Positions 51,757 through 61,503 of a stretch of 64,000 nt of DNA are shown here, one piece after another; within the stretch, counting starts at the first letter, position 1; every line of letters starts with the position of its first letter. A model generated the notes under the pieces. That model was not told the DNA's origin, did not search any database, and was given only the letters and a program-made list of their open reading frames with translations. Source of the DNA: Gramella jeungdoensis (GTDB taxonomy: Bacteria > Bacteroidota > Bacteroidia > Flavobacteriales > Flavobacteriaceae); contig NZ_JAMSCK010000001.1 of the NCBI RefSeq assembly GCF_023805255.1, forward strand, positions 682,001 through 746,000, given 5' to 3'. A program made the translations under genes and the position numbers.

Positions 51757-52521
51757 ATGGATAAATTATTCAAATTAGAAGGAAAAGTCGCGCTTGTTAC
51801 TGGCTGTAAAAGAGGAATTGGTTTTGCAATGGCCGAAGCCCTAGCCGAGGCTGGAGCCGATATTCTTGGGGTTTCAGCAAGTCTGGAAACCTCAGGTTCA
51901 GAGATCGAAAAAACTATTATAGCAAAAGGAAGAAAATTCAAAGCTTATCAATGCGATTTCTCTGATAGAAAGTCTTTGTATGATTTCATAGAAAAAGTAA
52001 AATCTGAAAATCCTAGAATTGATATTCTTGTTAATAATGCCGGCACTATTTTACGCGCACCGGCTGCCGAACATTCCGATGAATACTGGGATAAGGTGAT
52101 AGAAGTAAACCAAAATGCTCAATTCATCCTGTCCAGGGAGTTAGGAAAGGAAATGATAAAACGGGGTAGTGGCAAAGTGATTTTTACCGCCTCCTTATTA
52201 ACTTTTCAGGGTGGAATTACCGTACCTGGATATGCCGCATCAAAGGGTGCGATAGGCCAGTTAACAATGGCTTTGTCTAACGAATGGGCTTCTAAAGGAG
52301 TACAGGTAAATGCGATTGCTCCTGGTTATATTGCTACAGACAATACAGAGGCCCTTAGAAATGATCCTGATAGAAGTGAAGCAATCCTTGCAAGAATTCC
52401 TGCGGGACGCTGGGGAAAACCTGAAGATTTTAAAGGTCCAATCGTTTTTCTAGCCTCAAAAGCCAGTGATTATATGAATGGTTCTATCCTCACAGTAGAT
52501 GGTGGCTGGATGGGCCGATAA
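51757..52521 (+). CDS. kduD: 2-dehydro-3-deoxy-D-gluconate 5-dehydrogenase
   Basis: Short-chain dehydrogenase that reduces 3-deoxy-2,5-hexodiulosonate to 2-keto-3-deoxygluconate with NAD(P)H. The 254-residue protein has the cofactor motif TGCKRGIG (15-22), NNAG (93-96), and the catalytic triad S145/S146 region, Y159 and K163 (YAASK). GCKRGIG is the usual KduD variant of the motif. It starts 1 bp after kduI. Confidence 0.94.
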   Translation: MDKLFKLEGKVALVTGCKRGIGFAMAEALAEAGADILGVSASLETSGSEIEKTIIAKGRKFKAYQCDFSDRKSLYDFIEKVKSENPRIDILVNNAGTILRAPAAEHSDEYWDKVIEVNQNAQFILSRELGKEMIKRGSGKVIFTASLLTFQGGITVPGYAASKGAIGQLTMALSNEWASKGVQVNAIAPGYIATDNTEALRNDPDRSEAILARIPAGRWGKPEDFKGPIVFLASKASDYMNGSILTVDGGWMGR

Positions 52522-52532
52522 ATAATGAAAAA

Positions 52533-53936
52533 ATGAGTAAAAAGAGTTTTATAACCGATAATTTTTTGCTGGAGAATAAATATGCTGAAGCGCTCTATCA
52601 CGATTACGCTTCAAAACAGCCAATAATAGATTATCACAATCATTTACCTCCGCAGCAAATAGCGGCAGATGTCAATTTTGATAATATTTCGAAAGTCTGG
52701 CTTAATGGCGATCATTATAAGTGGCGTGCCATGAGAACGATGGGGGTGAATGAAAAATATATTACGGGTGATGCCAGCGATCAGGAGAAATTCGAAGCTT
52801 GGGGGAAAGTGGTTCCGGCAACCTTGAGAAACCCGTTGTATCACTGGACACATCTGGAATTGAAGCGTTATTTCGGAATCGATGAATTGCTGAATGGTGA
52901 TAATGCCACAGAAATTTATAAAGAAGTGAATTCCCAGCTTCAGCAGCCTGAAAATTCATGTAGAGGTCTGCTTGCCCAAATGAATGTAGATACGCTTTGT
53001 ACAACGGAAGACCCAACCGATATGCTGGAACATCATCAGAGCCTGGCTAAGGATGATTTCGGAATTAAAGTGAGCACTGCTTTTAGACCGGATAAAGCGA
53101 TCATGATCGATGCGGAGGGATTTTTAGACTATCTTTCAGAATTAGGCAAAGCAGCCGACGTTAATATTAGTGGTTATAGCGACCTGAAAGATGCGCTAAG
53201 AAAGCGAATAGAATATTTCCACCAAAATGGTTGCAGATTATGCGACCACGGATTGAATTCAATTTCTTTTGAAGAATATAAAGATGCTGAGGTGGATGCG
53301 ATCTTCAGTAAAAAACAAAACGGAAGTGAGCTTACTTTTGCTGAAATTGAAAAGTTCAAGACAGCGATCACTACGTATTTGAGCGAAACCTACCATGAGT
53401 TTGGCTGGGTACAGCAATTTCACCTCGGAGCTTTAAGAAATAACAACAAGCGAATGCTTGCTAAACTTGGCCCTGATACCGGTTGGGATTCGATTGGTGA
53501 TTTTAAACAGGCTGAAAATCTTTCTAAATTCTTTGATTCCCTGGATGGAAAAGATAAGCTTGCCAAAACCATTATTTATAACCTTAATCCTGCTGATAAT
53601 GCGATTTTCGCTTCGATGATCGGTAACTTTAATGACGGTTCGGTAAAAGGAAAGATTCAGTTTGGTTCCGGATGGTGGTTCCTGGATCAGAAAGACGGGA
53701 TTATTGAACAACTAAACGCATTATCCAATATGGGACTTGTGAGCTGCTTTATAGGAATGCTTACAGATTCTCGTAGTTTCCTGAGTTTTCCAAGGCATGA
53801 ATATTTTAGAAGAGTATTATGTAACTTGTTCGGTCAAGAAATGCAATCGGGGGAATTGCCCGATGACATGGAGCTGGTAGGTAAAGTGATTGCAGATATC
53901 AGTTATAATAATGCAAAGGAATATTTTGATTTTTAA
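52533..53936 (+). CDS. uxaC: Uronate isomerase
   Basis: Isomerises D-galacturonate to D-tagaturonate (and glucuronate to fructuronate), first step of the saturated uronate branch. The 467-residue amidohydrolase-fold enzyme has DYHNHL (33-38) with metal-site His, the family-typical KWRAMRTMGV (near 62-71), WTHLELKRYFGI (near 105-116), and a C-terminal SRSFLSFPRHEYFRRVLC (near 411-428). It follows kduD after 11 bp. Confidence 0.96.
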   Translation: MSKKSFITDNFLLENKYAEALYHDYASKQPIIDYHNHLPPQQIAADVNFDNISKVWLNGDHYKWRAMRTMGVNEKYITGDASDQEKFEAWGKVVPATLRNPLYHWTHLELKRYFGIDELLNGDNATEIYKEVNSQLQQPENSCRGLLAQMNVDTLCTTEDPTDMLEHHQSLAKDDFGIKVSTAFRPDKAIMIDAEGFLDYLSELGKAADVNISGYSDLKDALRKRIEYFHQNGCRLCDHGLNSISFEEYKDAEVDAIFSKKQNGSELTFAEIEKFKTAITTYLSETYHEFGWVQQFHLGALRNNNKRMLAKLGPDTGWDSIGDFKQAENLSKFFDSLDGKDKLAKTIIYNLNPADNAIFASMIGNFNDGSVKGKIQFGSGWWFLDQKDGIIEQLNALSNMGLVSCFIGMLTDSRSFLSFPRHEYFRRVLCNLFGQEMQSGELPDDMELVGKVIADISYNNAKEYFDF

Positions 53937-54961
53937 TGGCAGACTCTAAAAAAAATACAGGAACTATAGTCACATTTGGAGAGGTCCTTATGCGCCTTTC
54001 ACCTTCTGAAAACCGGAAGCTGGTACAGGCCGATACTATGGACTTTTATTTTGGGGGAACCGAGATGAATGTAGCCACCTCTCTTTCAAATTTCGGTCTT
54101 TCCACCAGGCATGTGACCAATGTTTCTGATGATCTTGTTGGTGATGCCGCGGTGGCAGCAATGCGAAAGTATGGCATAGATGTCTCTGCGGTAAACCGGG
54201 TGGACCATCCGTTGGGTCTGTATTTCCTGGAGGTAGGTGCTTCCATTAGACCCAGCAGAATTGCTTATAATCGATTACACGGTGCCTTTGCCAATATAGA
54301 TCCGGATGTTGTGGATTGGGATAAGATTTTGGAAGGCTGTACTTATTTTCACTGGACCGGGATTACACCAGCCATTTCTGAGAATGCCTATAAAACGCTG
54401 AAGAATGCGCTCAACCTGGCAAAAAAGAAAGGTATTACCATAACTGCCGATCCCGCTTACCGAAGCAATCTGTGGAAATATGGCAAAGATGGTCACGAGA
54501 TTTTAAAGGAGTTGGTTTCATCTTCCACGATCTTTATAGGTGGAGTAAATGAGATCAACGAGATCCTGGGAACTGATTATCCTTTTGAGGAAGATGGATT
54601 TATTGAAGCCAGTAAGAGACTGATTGAAGAATGTCCCTCTATTGAGAAGGTGTTTGATAAGGTGAGAACGGGTCTTAGCGCGTCGTGGCAGAAGATCTAC
54701 GGCCGTGCCTGGACGGGTAAACAATATATTACAACCGAAGAAATTGAAGTCGCTTCGGTAGTGGACCGTATTGGAACGGGAGATGCTTATGCCGCAGGAT
54801 TGATCTATGGACTTCAGCATTTTGATGACGAAAAAGCACTTCGCTTTGCCAACGCGGCATGCGGCTTAAAACATACAATTTTAGGAGATGTCAACCTGGC
54901 GAGTGTAGAAGAAGTTTTGGAAGTGATGGAAGGGAATACCGGAGGTAGAATAAAAAGATAA
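53936..54961 (+). CDS. kdgK: 2-keto-3-deoxygluconate kinase (PfkB family)
   Basis: Phosphorylates KDG to KDPG, where both uronate branches have merged. The 341-residue PfkB kinase has an N-terminal GEVLMRLSP, the substrate-site FYFGGTEMNVA (near 38-48), and the ATP/anion-hole motif GTGDAYAAG (near 281-289) with the catalytic Asp. The start codon overlaps the uxaC stop by one base (TAATG), so translation is coupled. Substrate is inferred from eda directly downstream. Confidence 0.92.
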   Translation: MADSKKNTGTIVTFGEVLMRLSPSENRKLVQADTMDFYFGGTEMNVATSLSNFGLSTRHVTNVSDDLVGDAAVAAMRKYGIDVSAVNRVDHPLGLYFLEVGASIRPSRIAYNRLHGAFANIDPDVVDWDKILEGCTYFHWTGITPAISENAYKTLKNALNLAKKKGITITADPAYRSNLWKYGKDGHEILKELVSSSTIFIGGVNEINEILGTDYPFEEDGFIEASKRLIEECPSIEKVFDKVRTGLSASWQKIYGRAWTGKQYITTEEIEVASVVDRIGTGDAYAAGLIYGLQHFDDEKALRFANAACGLKHTILGDVNLASVEEVLEVMEGNTGGRIKR

Positions 54962-54965
54962 AAAA

Positions 54966-55637
54966 ATGGCAAGATATTCAAGAATAGAGGTTGCTGAAAC
55001 CATGAAGAATACGGGAATAGTTCCGGTATTTTATCATAAGGATCTTAGTGTTTGTAAAGAAGTACTCAAAGCCTGTTATGAGGGCGGCACCAGGGTGTTT
55101 GAATTTACCAATAGGGGTGATTATGCACACGAGGTTTTTGGAGAACTCAACAAATACTGTAACGAAACTTTTAACGATATGATGCTGGGGGTGGGCTCGG
55201 TGATTGATGCCGGCACTACCTCATTATACCTTCAGCTGGGAGCAAACTTTATTGTATCCCCGATAATAAACACCGAGATGGCTAAAACTTGCAATCGTAG
55301 AAAGGTGGCCTGGATGCCGGGTTGCGGATCGGTCACGGAGATTTCCTATGCAGAAGAGCTCGGTGCCGAGGTGGTTAAGATCTTCCCGGGAAGCCAGGTT
55401 GGAGGCCCCTCATTTGTGAAGGCAGTAAAGGGACCTTTTCCATGGAGCAGCATTATGCCCACCGGAGGAGTGAGTCCTACTGAGGAGAACCTCAAAGAAT
55501 GGTTTGATGCCGGCGTTCACTGCGTTGGCATAGGTTCTAAGCTTTTTACTAAAAAACAGGATGGTGGTTATGACTATAACAGCATTACTAAAATTGTTAA
55601 GTCTTCCATTGAAATGGCCAAAAAGTTCAGAAAATGA
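54966..55637 (+). CDS. eda: KDPG aldolase (2-dehydro-3-deoxy-phosphogluconate aldolase)
   Basis: Splits KDPG to pyruvate and glyceraldehyde-3-phosphate, the last step of the pathway. The 223-residue class I aldolase has the Schiff-base Lys in VVKIFPGS (near 138), GVGSVIDAGTT (near 76-86) and the phosphate-binding MPTGGVSP (near 159-166). Length matches the family. It follows kdgK after 4 bp and overlaps the TRAP binding-protein gene by 4 bp. Confidence 0.95.
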   Translation: MARYSRIEVAETMKNTGIVPVFYHKDLSVCKEVLKACYEGGTRVFEFTNRGDYAHEVFGELNKYCNETFNDMMLGVGSVIDAGTTSLYLQLGANFIVSPIINTEMAKTCNRRKVAWMPGCGSVTEISYAEELGAEVVKIFPGSQVGGPSFVKAVKGPFPWSSIMPTGGVSPTEENLKEWFDAGVHCVGIGSKLFTKKQDGGYDYNSITKIVKSSIEMAKKFRK

Positions 55638-56626
55638 GATTGGTAAAATCAAAGCATATCATTGTAAACCTTTTTCTGTCGGTTCTTATCCTGTTATTTT
55701 CGGGGTGTAGCGAAAAGTCCAATACCAAAATTATAAAATTGGGCCACGGCCTGGATACCAGTCACCCTGTTCACAAAGCAATGCTTTTTATGGGAGAGCG
55801 GTTGGCAGAAAAATCTGGGGGCAGCATGCGTATCGATATTTATCCTAATCAGCAACTAGGTTCAGAGCGGGAATGCCTGGAGCTTCTACAAATAGGTAGT
55901 CTTGGAATGACCAAGGTGTCTACTGGGGTTATGGAAAATTTTGCTACCGGCTTAAAGGTTTTTGGTCTTCCATTTTTATTCAGGGACCGCGAACATAGAT
56001 TTAACGTTCTGGAGAGTGAGATAGGTGAGGATTTCCTTAATTCCAGTATCGACAAACGTTTAAAAGGTTTAACCTTTTATGATGCCGGCAGTCGTAGTTT
56101 TTATACAAAAAAACCAATTAAAACCCCTCAGGACCTTGAAGGCCTAAAGGTACGTGTAATGGAAAGTCAAACTGCAATTAATATGGTGAAAAACCTTGGA
56201 GGCTCGCCAACCCCTATCGCCTGGGGAGAGTTATACACTGCACTTCAACAGGGTATAGTAGACGGCGCAGAGAATAACCTGCCCAGTTTCCACCTATCCA
56301 GGCATTATGAGGTGTGTAAATACTTCCTGGTAGATGAGCATACGGCGCTTCCTGATGAACTGGTTATTGGAACACCAGTTTGGAACAAACTTACAAAGCA
56401 GCAACAAATATGGCTTAAGGAGGCAGCCATGGAGTCTTCCGAATATCAGAAAAAATTATGGCGTGAAGCTGAACTAAAGGCTTTGGAAGAGATAAAAGCA
56501 GCCGGGGTTACGGTGATCGAAGCCAATAAGGAGGAGTTTCGAGAAAAAGTACAGCCTATGTATGATGAATTCAGTGAAGATCCTGAAATGAAACAAATAA
56601 TAGAAGATATTCAAGCAGTAGAATAA
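55634..56626 (+). CDS. TRAP transporter substrate-binding protein DctP, lipoprotein form
   Basis: Captures a carboxylate sugar, probably galacturonate or a short uronate, for the TRAP permease. The 330-residue protein has a lipoprotein signal with Cys25 (LFSGCSEKS), so it is membrane-tethered rather than free in the periplasm. The DctP fold is shown by KLGHGLDTSHPVHKA (near 36-50), the carboxylate-binding Arg in GLKVRVMESQTAINM (near 174-188) and GIVDGAENNLPSFHLSRHYEV (near 209-229). It is followed by both permease genes. The operon context supports uronate as substrate (inference). Confidence 0.93.
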   Translation: MRLVKSKHIIVNLFLSVLILLFSGCSEKSNTKIIKLGHGLDTSHPVHKAMLFMGERLAEKSGGSMRIDIYPNQQLGSERECLELLQIGSLGMTKVSTGVMENFATGLKVFGLPFLFRDREHRFNVLESEIGEDFLNSSIDKRLKGLTFYDAGSRSFYTKKPIKTPQDLEGLKVRVMESQTAINMVKNLGGSPTPIAWGELYTALQQGIVDGAENNLPSFHLSRHYEVCKYFLVDEHTALPDELVIGTPVWNKLTKQQQIWLKEAAMESSEYQKKLWREAELKALEEIKAAGVTVIEANKEEFREKVQPMYDEFSEDPEMKQIIEDIQAVE

Positions 56627-56627
56627 T

Positions 56628-57095
56628 ATGAAAAAGAGCTTAGATAGAATTTTAGGAGTGCTACTGGTAACCCTTATGACCATTATGGTAGTGGCAGTTT
56701 TATGGCAGGTCTTTTCAAGATATGTGATGCAATCTCCCAGTTCTGTAACTGAGGAACTGGCTAGATATCTGCTTATATGGATTGGAATCCTTGGTGCAGC
56801 TTACGCGGCCGGGCAGCAGGATCACCTGGCTATAAACCTGCTGGAGGAGAAATTGGATAAAAAAAACCGGAAAAAACTCAGAATAGGTATTGATGTTTTG
56901 ATCATTTTTTTCTGTGTTACGGTATTGGTGATAGGAGGGGGCAACCTGGTTTATGTGAATTATGAACTGGGACAAAGTTCGGCTGCACTTGAGATCCCTT
57001 TGTATATAGTCTATATGGTAATTCCACTAAGTGGTTTTTTGATTATCACTTATAAAATAAATGAAATTATGAACCCCGAAAAATACCTGGTATGA
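56628..57095 (+). CDS. TRAP transporter small permease (DctQ)
   Basis: Four-helix membrane subunit of 155 residues. Helices are near 11-30, 48-66, 86-108 and 128-147. SVTEELARYLLIWIGILGAAYA (near 38-59) is the family signature region. It begins 1 bp after dctP and overlaps dctM by 4 bp (ATGA). Confidence 0.93.
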   Translation: MKKSLDRILGVLLVTLMTIMVVAVLWQVFSRYVMQSPSSVTEELARYLLIWIGILGAAYAAGQQDHLAINLLEEKLDKKNRKKLRIGIDVLIIFFCVTVLVIGGGNLVYVNYELGQSSAALEIPLYIVYMVIPLSGFLIITYKINEIMNPEKYLV

Positions 57096-58381
57096 TATCT
57101 GAAATTTTAATCCTGGTTATTTCTTTTGTGGTTCTGCTTTCAATTGGGGTGCCTGTGGCTTGGTCTATTGGCTTATCCTGTCTTTTTACCATGCTGGCGA
57201 GTATAGATACCCTGGCAGCATTTACTACGGTATCACAGCGAATGGCAACGGGACTGGATAGTTTTTCACTGCTCGCTATTCCTTTCTTTATTCTCGCAGG
57301 ACAGATCATGAACCAGGGAGGGATTGCCAACCGGCTTATCAACTTTGCCAAGGCTCTTATTGGCTCCCTGCCGGGTGGATTGGTGTATGTGAATGTGATC
57401 GCAGCGATGTTGTTTGGCGCTATTTCAGGTTCAGCCGTAGCGGCTGCATCTGCGATCGGCGGTATCCTTGGGCCACCCATGGAAAAAGAGAATTATTCAA
57501 AAGAATTTGGGGCCGCGATCAATGTTACCTCATCCACCACAGGGCTTGTTATTCCACCCTCAAATGTACTTATCGTATATTCACTTGCCAGTGGCGGGGT
57601 GTCCATTGCCTCCCTTTTCCTGGCTGGTTATCTGCCGGGGATTTTGATGGGACTTGCCCTTATGCTGGTCGCTGCCGTCTGGATAAAAAAGAAGAAATAC
57701 CCCGCAGGGAATGCAACGAGTTTAGGATTGCTGGCCTCTACATTTCTTAAGGCTCTTCCAAGTTTATTGCTGCTTGTAGTAGTTATTGGTGGAATTGTTT
57801 CAGGAATATTTACAGCTACCGAGGCTTCGGGAATAGCCGTTCTCTATTGCCTTGTGCTTTCTTTTGTTTACCGGGAGCTCAACCGTGAAAAACTTTATAA
57901 GGTGTTTTTGAACTCGGTTGGCACTACGGCCATTGTGATGCTTCTTATTGCAACATCCATGAGTATGTCATGGGTGATGTCTTATGAAAATATTCCGCAA
58001 TCAGTGAGTGATGCCCTACTGGCCTTGAGTGATAATAAATATGTGATCCTTCTTATCATTAATCTGTTATTGCTTTTTGTGGGAACCTTTATGGATATGA
58101 CTCCTGCGGTACTGATCTTCACACCTATCTTTTTACCAGTGATGCAAAATTTGGGTGTAGACCCTGTGCACTTCGGGATTATTATGGTGATGAATCTCTG
58201 TGTGGGACTCTGTACCCCTCCGGTAGGCTCTGTCCTCTTTATCGGTGTCGGAGTGGCTAAGACCACTATTCAGAAAGTAATAAAACCTTTAATCCCTTTA
58301 TATGTAGTAATGGCAATTGTGTTATTGTTGGTGACTTTTATTCCAGCTATCAGCCTGTGGTTGCCAGAAATTTTTGAATAA
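57092..58381 (+). CDS. TRAP transporter large permease (DctM)
   Basis: The sodium-coupled transport subunit, with about 12 helices in 429 residues. Conserved elements are LLAIPFFILAGQIMNQGGIANRL (near 62-84), FGAISGSAVAAASAIGGI (near 109-126), STTGLVIPPSN (near 149-159) and the C-terminal GLCTPPVGSVLF (near 370-381). The three TRAP genes are contiguous and lie between eda and uxaB, so uptake and catabolism are made together. Confidence 0.95.
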   Translation: MISEILILVISFVVLLSIGVPVAWSIGLSCLFTMLASIDTLAAFTTVSQRMATGLDSFSLLAIPFFILAGQIMNQGGIANRLINFAKALIGSLPGGLVYVNVIAAMLFGAISGSAVAAASAIGGILGPPMEKENYSKEFGAAINVTSSTTGLVIPPSNVLIVYSLASGGVSIASLFLAGYLPGILMGLALMLVAAVWIKKKKYPAGNATSLGLLASTFLKALPSLLLLVVVIGGIVSGIFTATEASGIAVLYCLVLSFVYRELNREKLYKVFLNSVGTTAIVMLLIATSMSMSWVMSYENIPQSVSDALLALSDNKYVILLIINLLLLFVGTFMDMTPAVLIFTPIFLPVMQNLGVDPVHFGIIMVMNLCVGLCTPPVGSVLFIGVGVAKTTIQKVIKPLIPLYVVMAIVLLLVTFIPAISLWLPEIFE

Positions 58382-58398
58382 AATTATTGATCTTAACT

Positions 58399-59862
58399 AT
58401 GGAAAATACACAACTTAAAAGATTAAACAGGAAGAATGCTGGGCTTACAAAAGAACTGCCAATTAAGGTCATTCAATATGGAGAGGGAAATTTCCTGAGA
58501 GCTTTTGTAGATTATATTATAGATAAGCTAAACAAGGAAACCGGCTTCAATGCTGGTGTGGCTGTGGTTCAGCCACTGGCAGGAGGGCTTATAGATGTAC
58601 TTAATGAACAGGACGGTCTTTATAATCTCTTTATGAAAGGCGTAAAGAAAGGAAAAGAACTGCAGTTAAATGAAACAATTTCCTGTATTCAAAAAGGCAT
58701 CAATCCGTATGACAAGTACGAGGATTATTTAAAACTGGCTGAAGAAGAGGAGTTGGAGTTCCTTATATCTAATACTACCGAAGCGGGAATCGCTTATGAT
58801 GAGGCCGATACCCTGAATGAATATCCACATAAGAGTTTTCCGGCGAAAGTGACAGCTTTGCTTTATAAAAGGTTTAATCATTTTGAAGGAGACACCTCTA
58901 AAGGTCTTACCATAATTCCTTGTGAACTGATAAATTACAATGCCGATACTCTCAAAGAGATCATATTGAGGTATGCGGAAATATGGCAGCTGGAAGATGA
59001 ATTTGTGAATTGGATTGAAAACAGCAATAGTTTTCATAATACCCTGGTAGACCGTATTGTTCCTGGATATCCTAAAGATGATATCGAGGCCTATCAGAAT
59101 GAACTTGATTACGAGGATAAGCTTATTGTTTCTGCTGAAGTTTTTCTATTATGGGTTATAGAAGGTGACGAAAAGCTAAAGGCTAAAATTCCTTTTAGCA
59201 AGATCGATGAAAATGTGCTAATAGTAAAGGATATGCAGCCTTACCGTACGCGAAAGGTTAGAATACTTAATGGAGCGCATACTAGTATGGTGCCATTTTC
59301 TTTACTTTATGGCAATGAGACAGTGAAAGAAACAGTAGATGATGAATTTACTGGAAAGTTTATAAAAGAAGCTGTTTTTGAAGAAATCAATCCTACTTTA
59401 TCTCTGCCTGAAGAAGAGTTGAATTCTTTTGCTTCGGAGGTGTTCGACAGGTTTAGAAATCCATTTATAAAACATCAGCTTTCCAGTATAGCCTTAAATA
59501 GTATTTCTAAGTTCAAGGTTCGGGTCCTACCCAGTCTTTTAGCTTTTCAGAAAAAATTCAATCGATTGCCCTTAAAGCTGACCTTTGCCTTTGCATGTCT
59601 TATAAGGTTCTATGATGCCAAATGGAAAGGAAAAAGTCTGCCTGTACAGGATGACGAGCAGGTAATGTCAAGTATGAAAAAGATTTGGGAACTGCACAGT
59701 TACAATGAAATTACAGAAAAGGTTTTAGGCAAAACAGAATTTTGGGGAGTCAACCTTAATGAAATTCCTGAATTGAAAGAGCATATAACTTTTGCTTTGG
59801 AGGTAATTGATAATAAAGGAGTGAGGAACGGCTACGAGGTTTATTCAGAAAAATTTTCGTAA
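58399..59862 (+). CDS. uxaB: Tagaturonate reductase (altronate oxidoreductase)
   Basis: Reduces D-tagaturonate to D-altronate with NADH. The 487-residue protein of the mannitol dehydrogenase family starts with VIQYGEGNFLRAFVDYII (near 21-38), the Rossmann entry, and has the family motifs EFLISNTTEAGI (near 120-131), DRIVPGYP (near 218-225), and KVRILNGAHTSMVPFSLLYG (near 290-309) with the catalytic Lys/Asn/His region. I start at the ATG 58399-58401; a TTG four codons earlier is possible but weaker. It follows dctM after 17 bp. Confidence 0.93.
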   Translation: MENTQLKRLNRKNAGLTKELPIKVIQYGEGNFLRAFVDYIIDKLNKETGFNAGVAVVQPLAGGLIDVLNEQDGLYNLFMKGVKKGKELQLNETISCIQKGINPYDKYEDYLKLAEEEELEFLISNTTEAGIAYDEADTLNEYPHKSFPAKVTALLYKRFNHFEGDTSKGLTIIPCELINYNADTLKEIILRYAEIWQLEDEFVNWIENSNSFHNTLVDRIVPGYPKDDIEAYQNELDYEDKLIVSAEVFLLWVIEGDEKLKAKIPFSKIDENVLIVKDMQPYRTRKVRILNGAHTSMVPFSLLYGNETVKETVDDEFTGKFIKEAVFEEINPTLSLPEEELNSFASEVFDRFRNPFIKHQLSSIALNSISKFKVRVLPSLLAFQKKFNRLPLKLTFAFACLIRFYDAKWKGKSLPVQDDEQVMSSMKKIWELHSYNEITEKVLGKTEFWGVNLNEIPELKEHITFALEVIDNKGVRNGYEVYSEKFS

Positions 59863-59879
59863 GTCAAAAAAGATAAGTT

Positions 59880-61496
59880 ATGAAAAACAAATTGATCAAG
59901 GTACACCCCGATGATAATGTAGCCATTGCGTTAATAGATCTTTGGCAGGGAGATAAAATTGAATTTGAAGGGGAAGAAGTGATAATCCTTTCTGATGTGA
60001 AGGCCAAGCATAAAATTACCATGGTTGACCTTGCTAAGGGGGATAAGATCTATATGTATGGTGTACTGGTGGGAAAGGCGACAGAAGAAATAAAAAGAGG
60101 TGATGTGCTTACGGTAAACAATATAAAGCATGAGGCCAGCCAGACTTTTCAAAAGTCAGAAGTCACCAAATGGCAGGCTCCTGATGTTTCCAAATGGAAA
60201 GATCGCACCTTTAATGGTTATCATCGCCCTGATGGGCAGGTGGGAACTGCCAATACCTGGTTATTCTTTCCTCTTGTATTCTGTGAGAACAGGAACATTG
60301 AATTACTTAAGGACGTTTTTGAAAAAGAGTTGTCCTTTCATAAATCACCAAAACAACGTCAGCTGTTGCGTAATCTTATCAGTGGAAAGGATGAAAATAC
60401 CAGCGTCGAGTTTGAAGAGGAAGAGAGCGAAGTTTTTGACAATATTGAGGTAAAGTTTATAACCCACCAGGGAGGTTGTGGTGGGATCAGGCAGGATTCT
60501 GTAATGCTCTCAAAGTTGCTGGCCGGCTATGTGAATAATCCGAATGTTGCCGGTGCTACGGTTTTAAGTCTTGGTTGTCAAAACCTTCAAATCGATATTT
60601 TTAAGAATTCCCTGAAAGAAATTAATCCCGACATAAAAAAACCGGTTTTGATTTATGAACAACAACAGATGGGAACGGTGGACGAAATGATGAATACCAT
60701 AATCAGGGAGTCTTTTGAAGAAATAAAAAAAGCCAATAATATACAGAGAAAACCTGCGCCACTATCCAGTTTAAAACTGGGTCTGGAATGTGGAGGTTCA
60801 GATGGATTTTCCGGGATTTCAGCAAATCCTACTTTAGGTTATGTTTCAGATGTTTTAGCGGCCCTGGGTGGCTCGCCAATACTTTCTGAATTTCCTGAAT
60901 TATGTGGTGTTGAACAGGAATTAGTAAATCGTTGCGTAGATGATGAAACTGCCCAAAAGTTCATGGATTTGATGAAATCATATGAGAAGGCAGCTGAAGC
61001 TTCAGGCTCAGGCTTTGATATGAATCCTTCCCCTGGAAATATAAAGGACGGGCTTATTACCGATGCCATGAAATCGGCAGGAGCAGCTAAAAAAGGAGGT
61101 ACATCTCCCATTCAGGCAGTATTGGATTATGGAGAATATGTCTCTAAACCAGGTCTTAATTTATTGTGTACCCCAGGGAATGATGTGGAAAGCACCACGG
61201 GAATGGTAGGGTCTGGAGCAAATGTGGTGGTTTTTACAACCGGTCTCGGTACTCCAACAGGCAATCCTATTGCTCCTATTATAAAACTATCATCTAATTC
61301 TATCCTTGCACAACGCATGCCCGATATAATAGATGTAGATGCAGGAGCCGTAATAAAAGGAGAAAAAACTATCCCGGAGATGGGAGAGGAATTACTTGAA
61401 TATATCATAAAAGTAGCAAGCGGAGATATTAGTTCAAAGGCAGATCAGCTTAATCAGAACGATTTCATCCCCTGGAAAAGAGGCGTCTCATTGTAA
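59880..61496 (+). CDS. uxaA: Altronate dehydratase
   Basis: Iron-dependent dehydration of D-altronate to 2-keto-3-deoxygluconate. The 538-residue protein joins an N-terminal SAF domain (about 1-95, starting IKVHPDDNVAIAL) to the large catalytic domain. There, HQGGCGGIRQDS (near 195-206), GLECGGSDGFSGISANPTLG (near 301-320) and TTGLGTPTGNPIAPIIK (near 457-473) match the UxaA family. It is slightly longer than E. coli UxaA (495). It follows uxaB after 17 bp. Confidence 0.94.
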   Translation: MKNKLIKVHPDDNVAIALIDLWQGDKIEFEGEEVIILSDVKAKHKITMVDLAKGDKIYMYGVLVGKATEEIKRGDVLTVNNIKHEASQTFQKSEVTKWQAPDVSKWKDRTFNGYHRPDGQVGTANTWLFFPLVFCENRNIELLKDVFEKELSFHKSPKQRQLLRNLISGKDENTSVEFEEEESEVFDNIEVKFITHQGGCGGIRQDSVMLSKLLAGYVNNPNVAGATVLSLGCQNLQIDIFKNSLKEINPDIKKPVLIYEQQQMGTVDEMMNTIIRESFEEIKKANNIQRKPAPLSSLKLGLECGGSDGFSGISANPTLGYVSDVLAALGGSPILSEFPELCGVEQELVNRCVDDETAQKFMDLMKSYEKAAEASGSGFDMNPSPGNIKDGLITDAMKSAGAAKKGGTSPIQAVLDYGEYVSKPGLNLLCTPGNDVESTTGMVGSGANVVVFTTGLGTPTGNPIAPIIKLSSNSILAQRMPDIIDVDAGAVIKGEKTIPEMGEELLEYIIKVASGDISSKADQLNQNDFIPWKRGVSL

Positions 61497-61503
61497 AAAA
61501 ACA

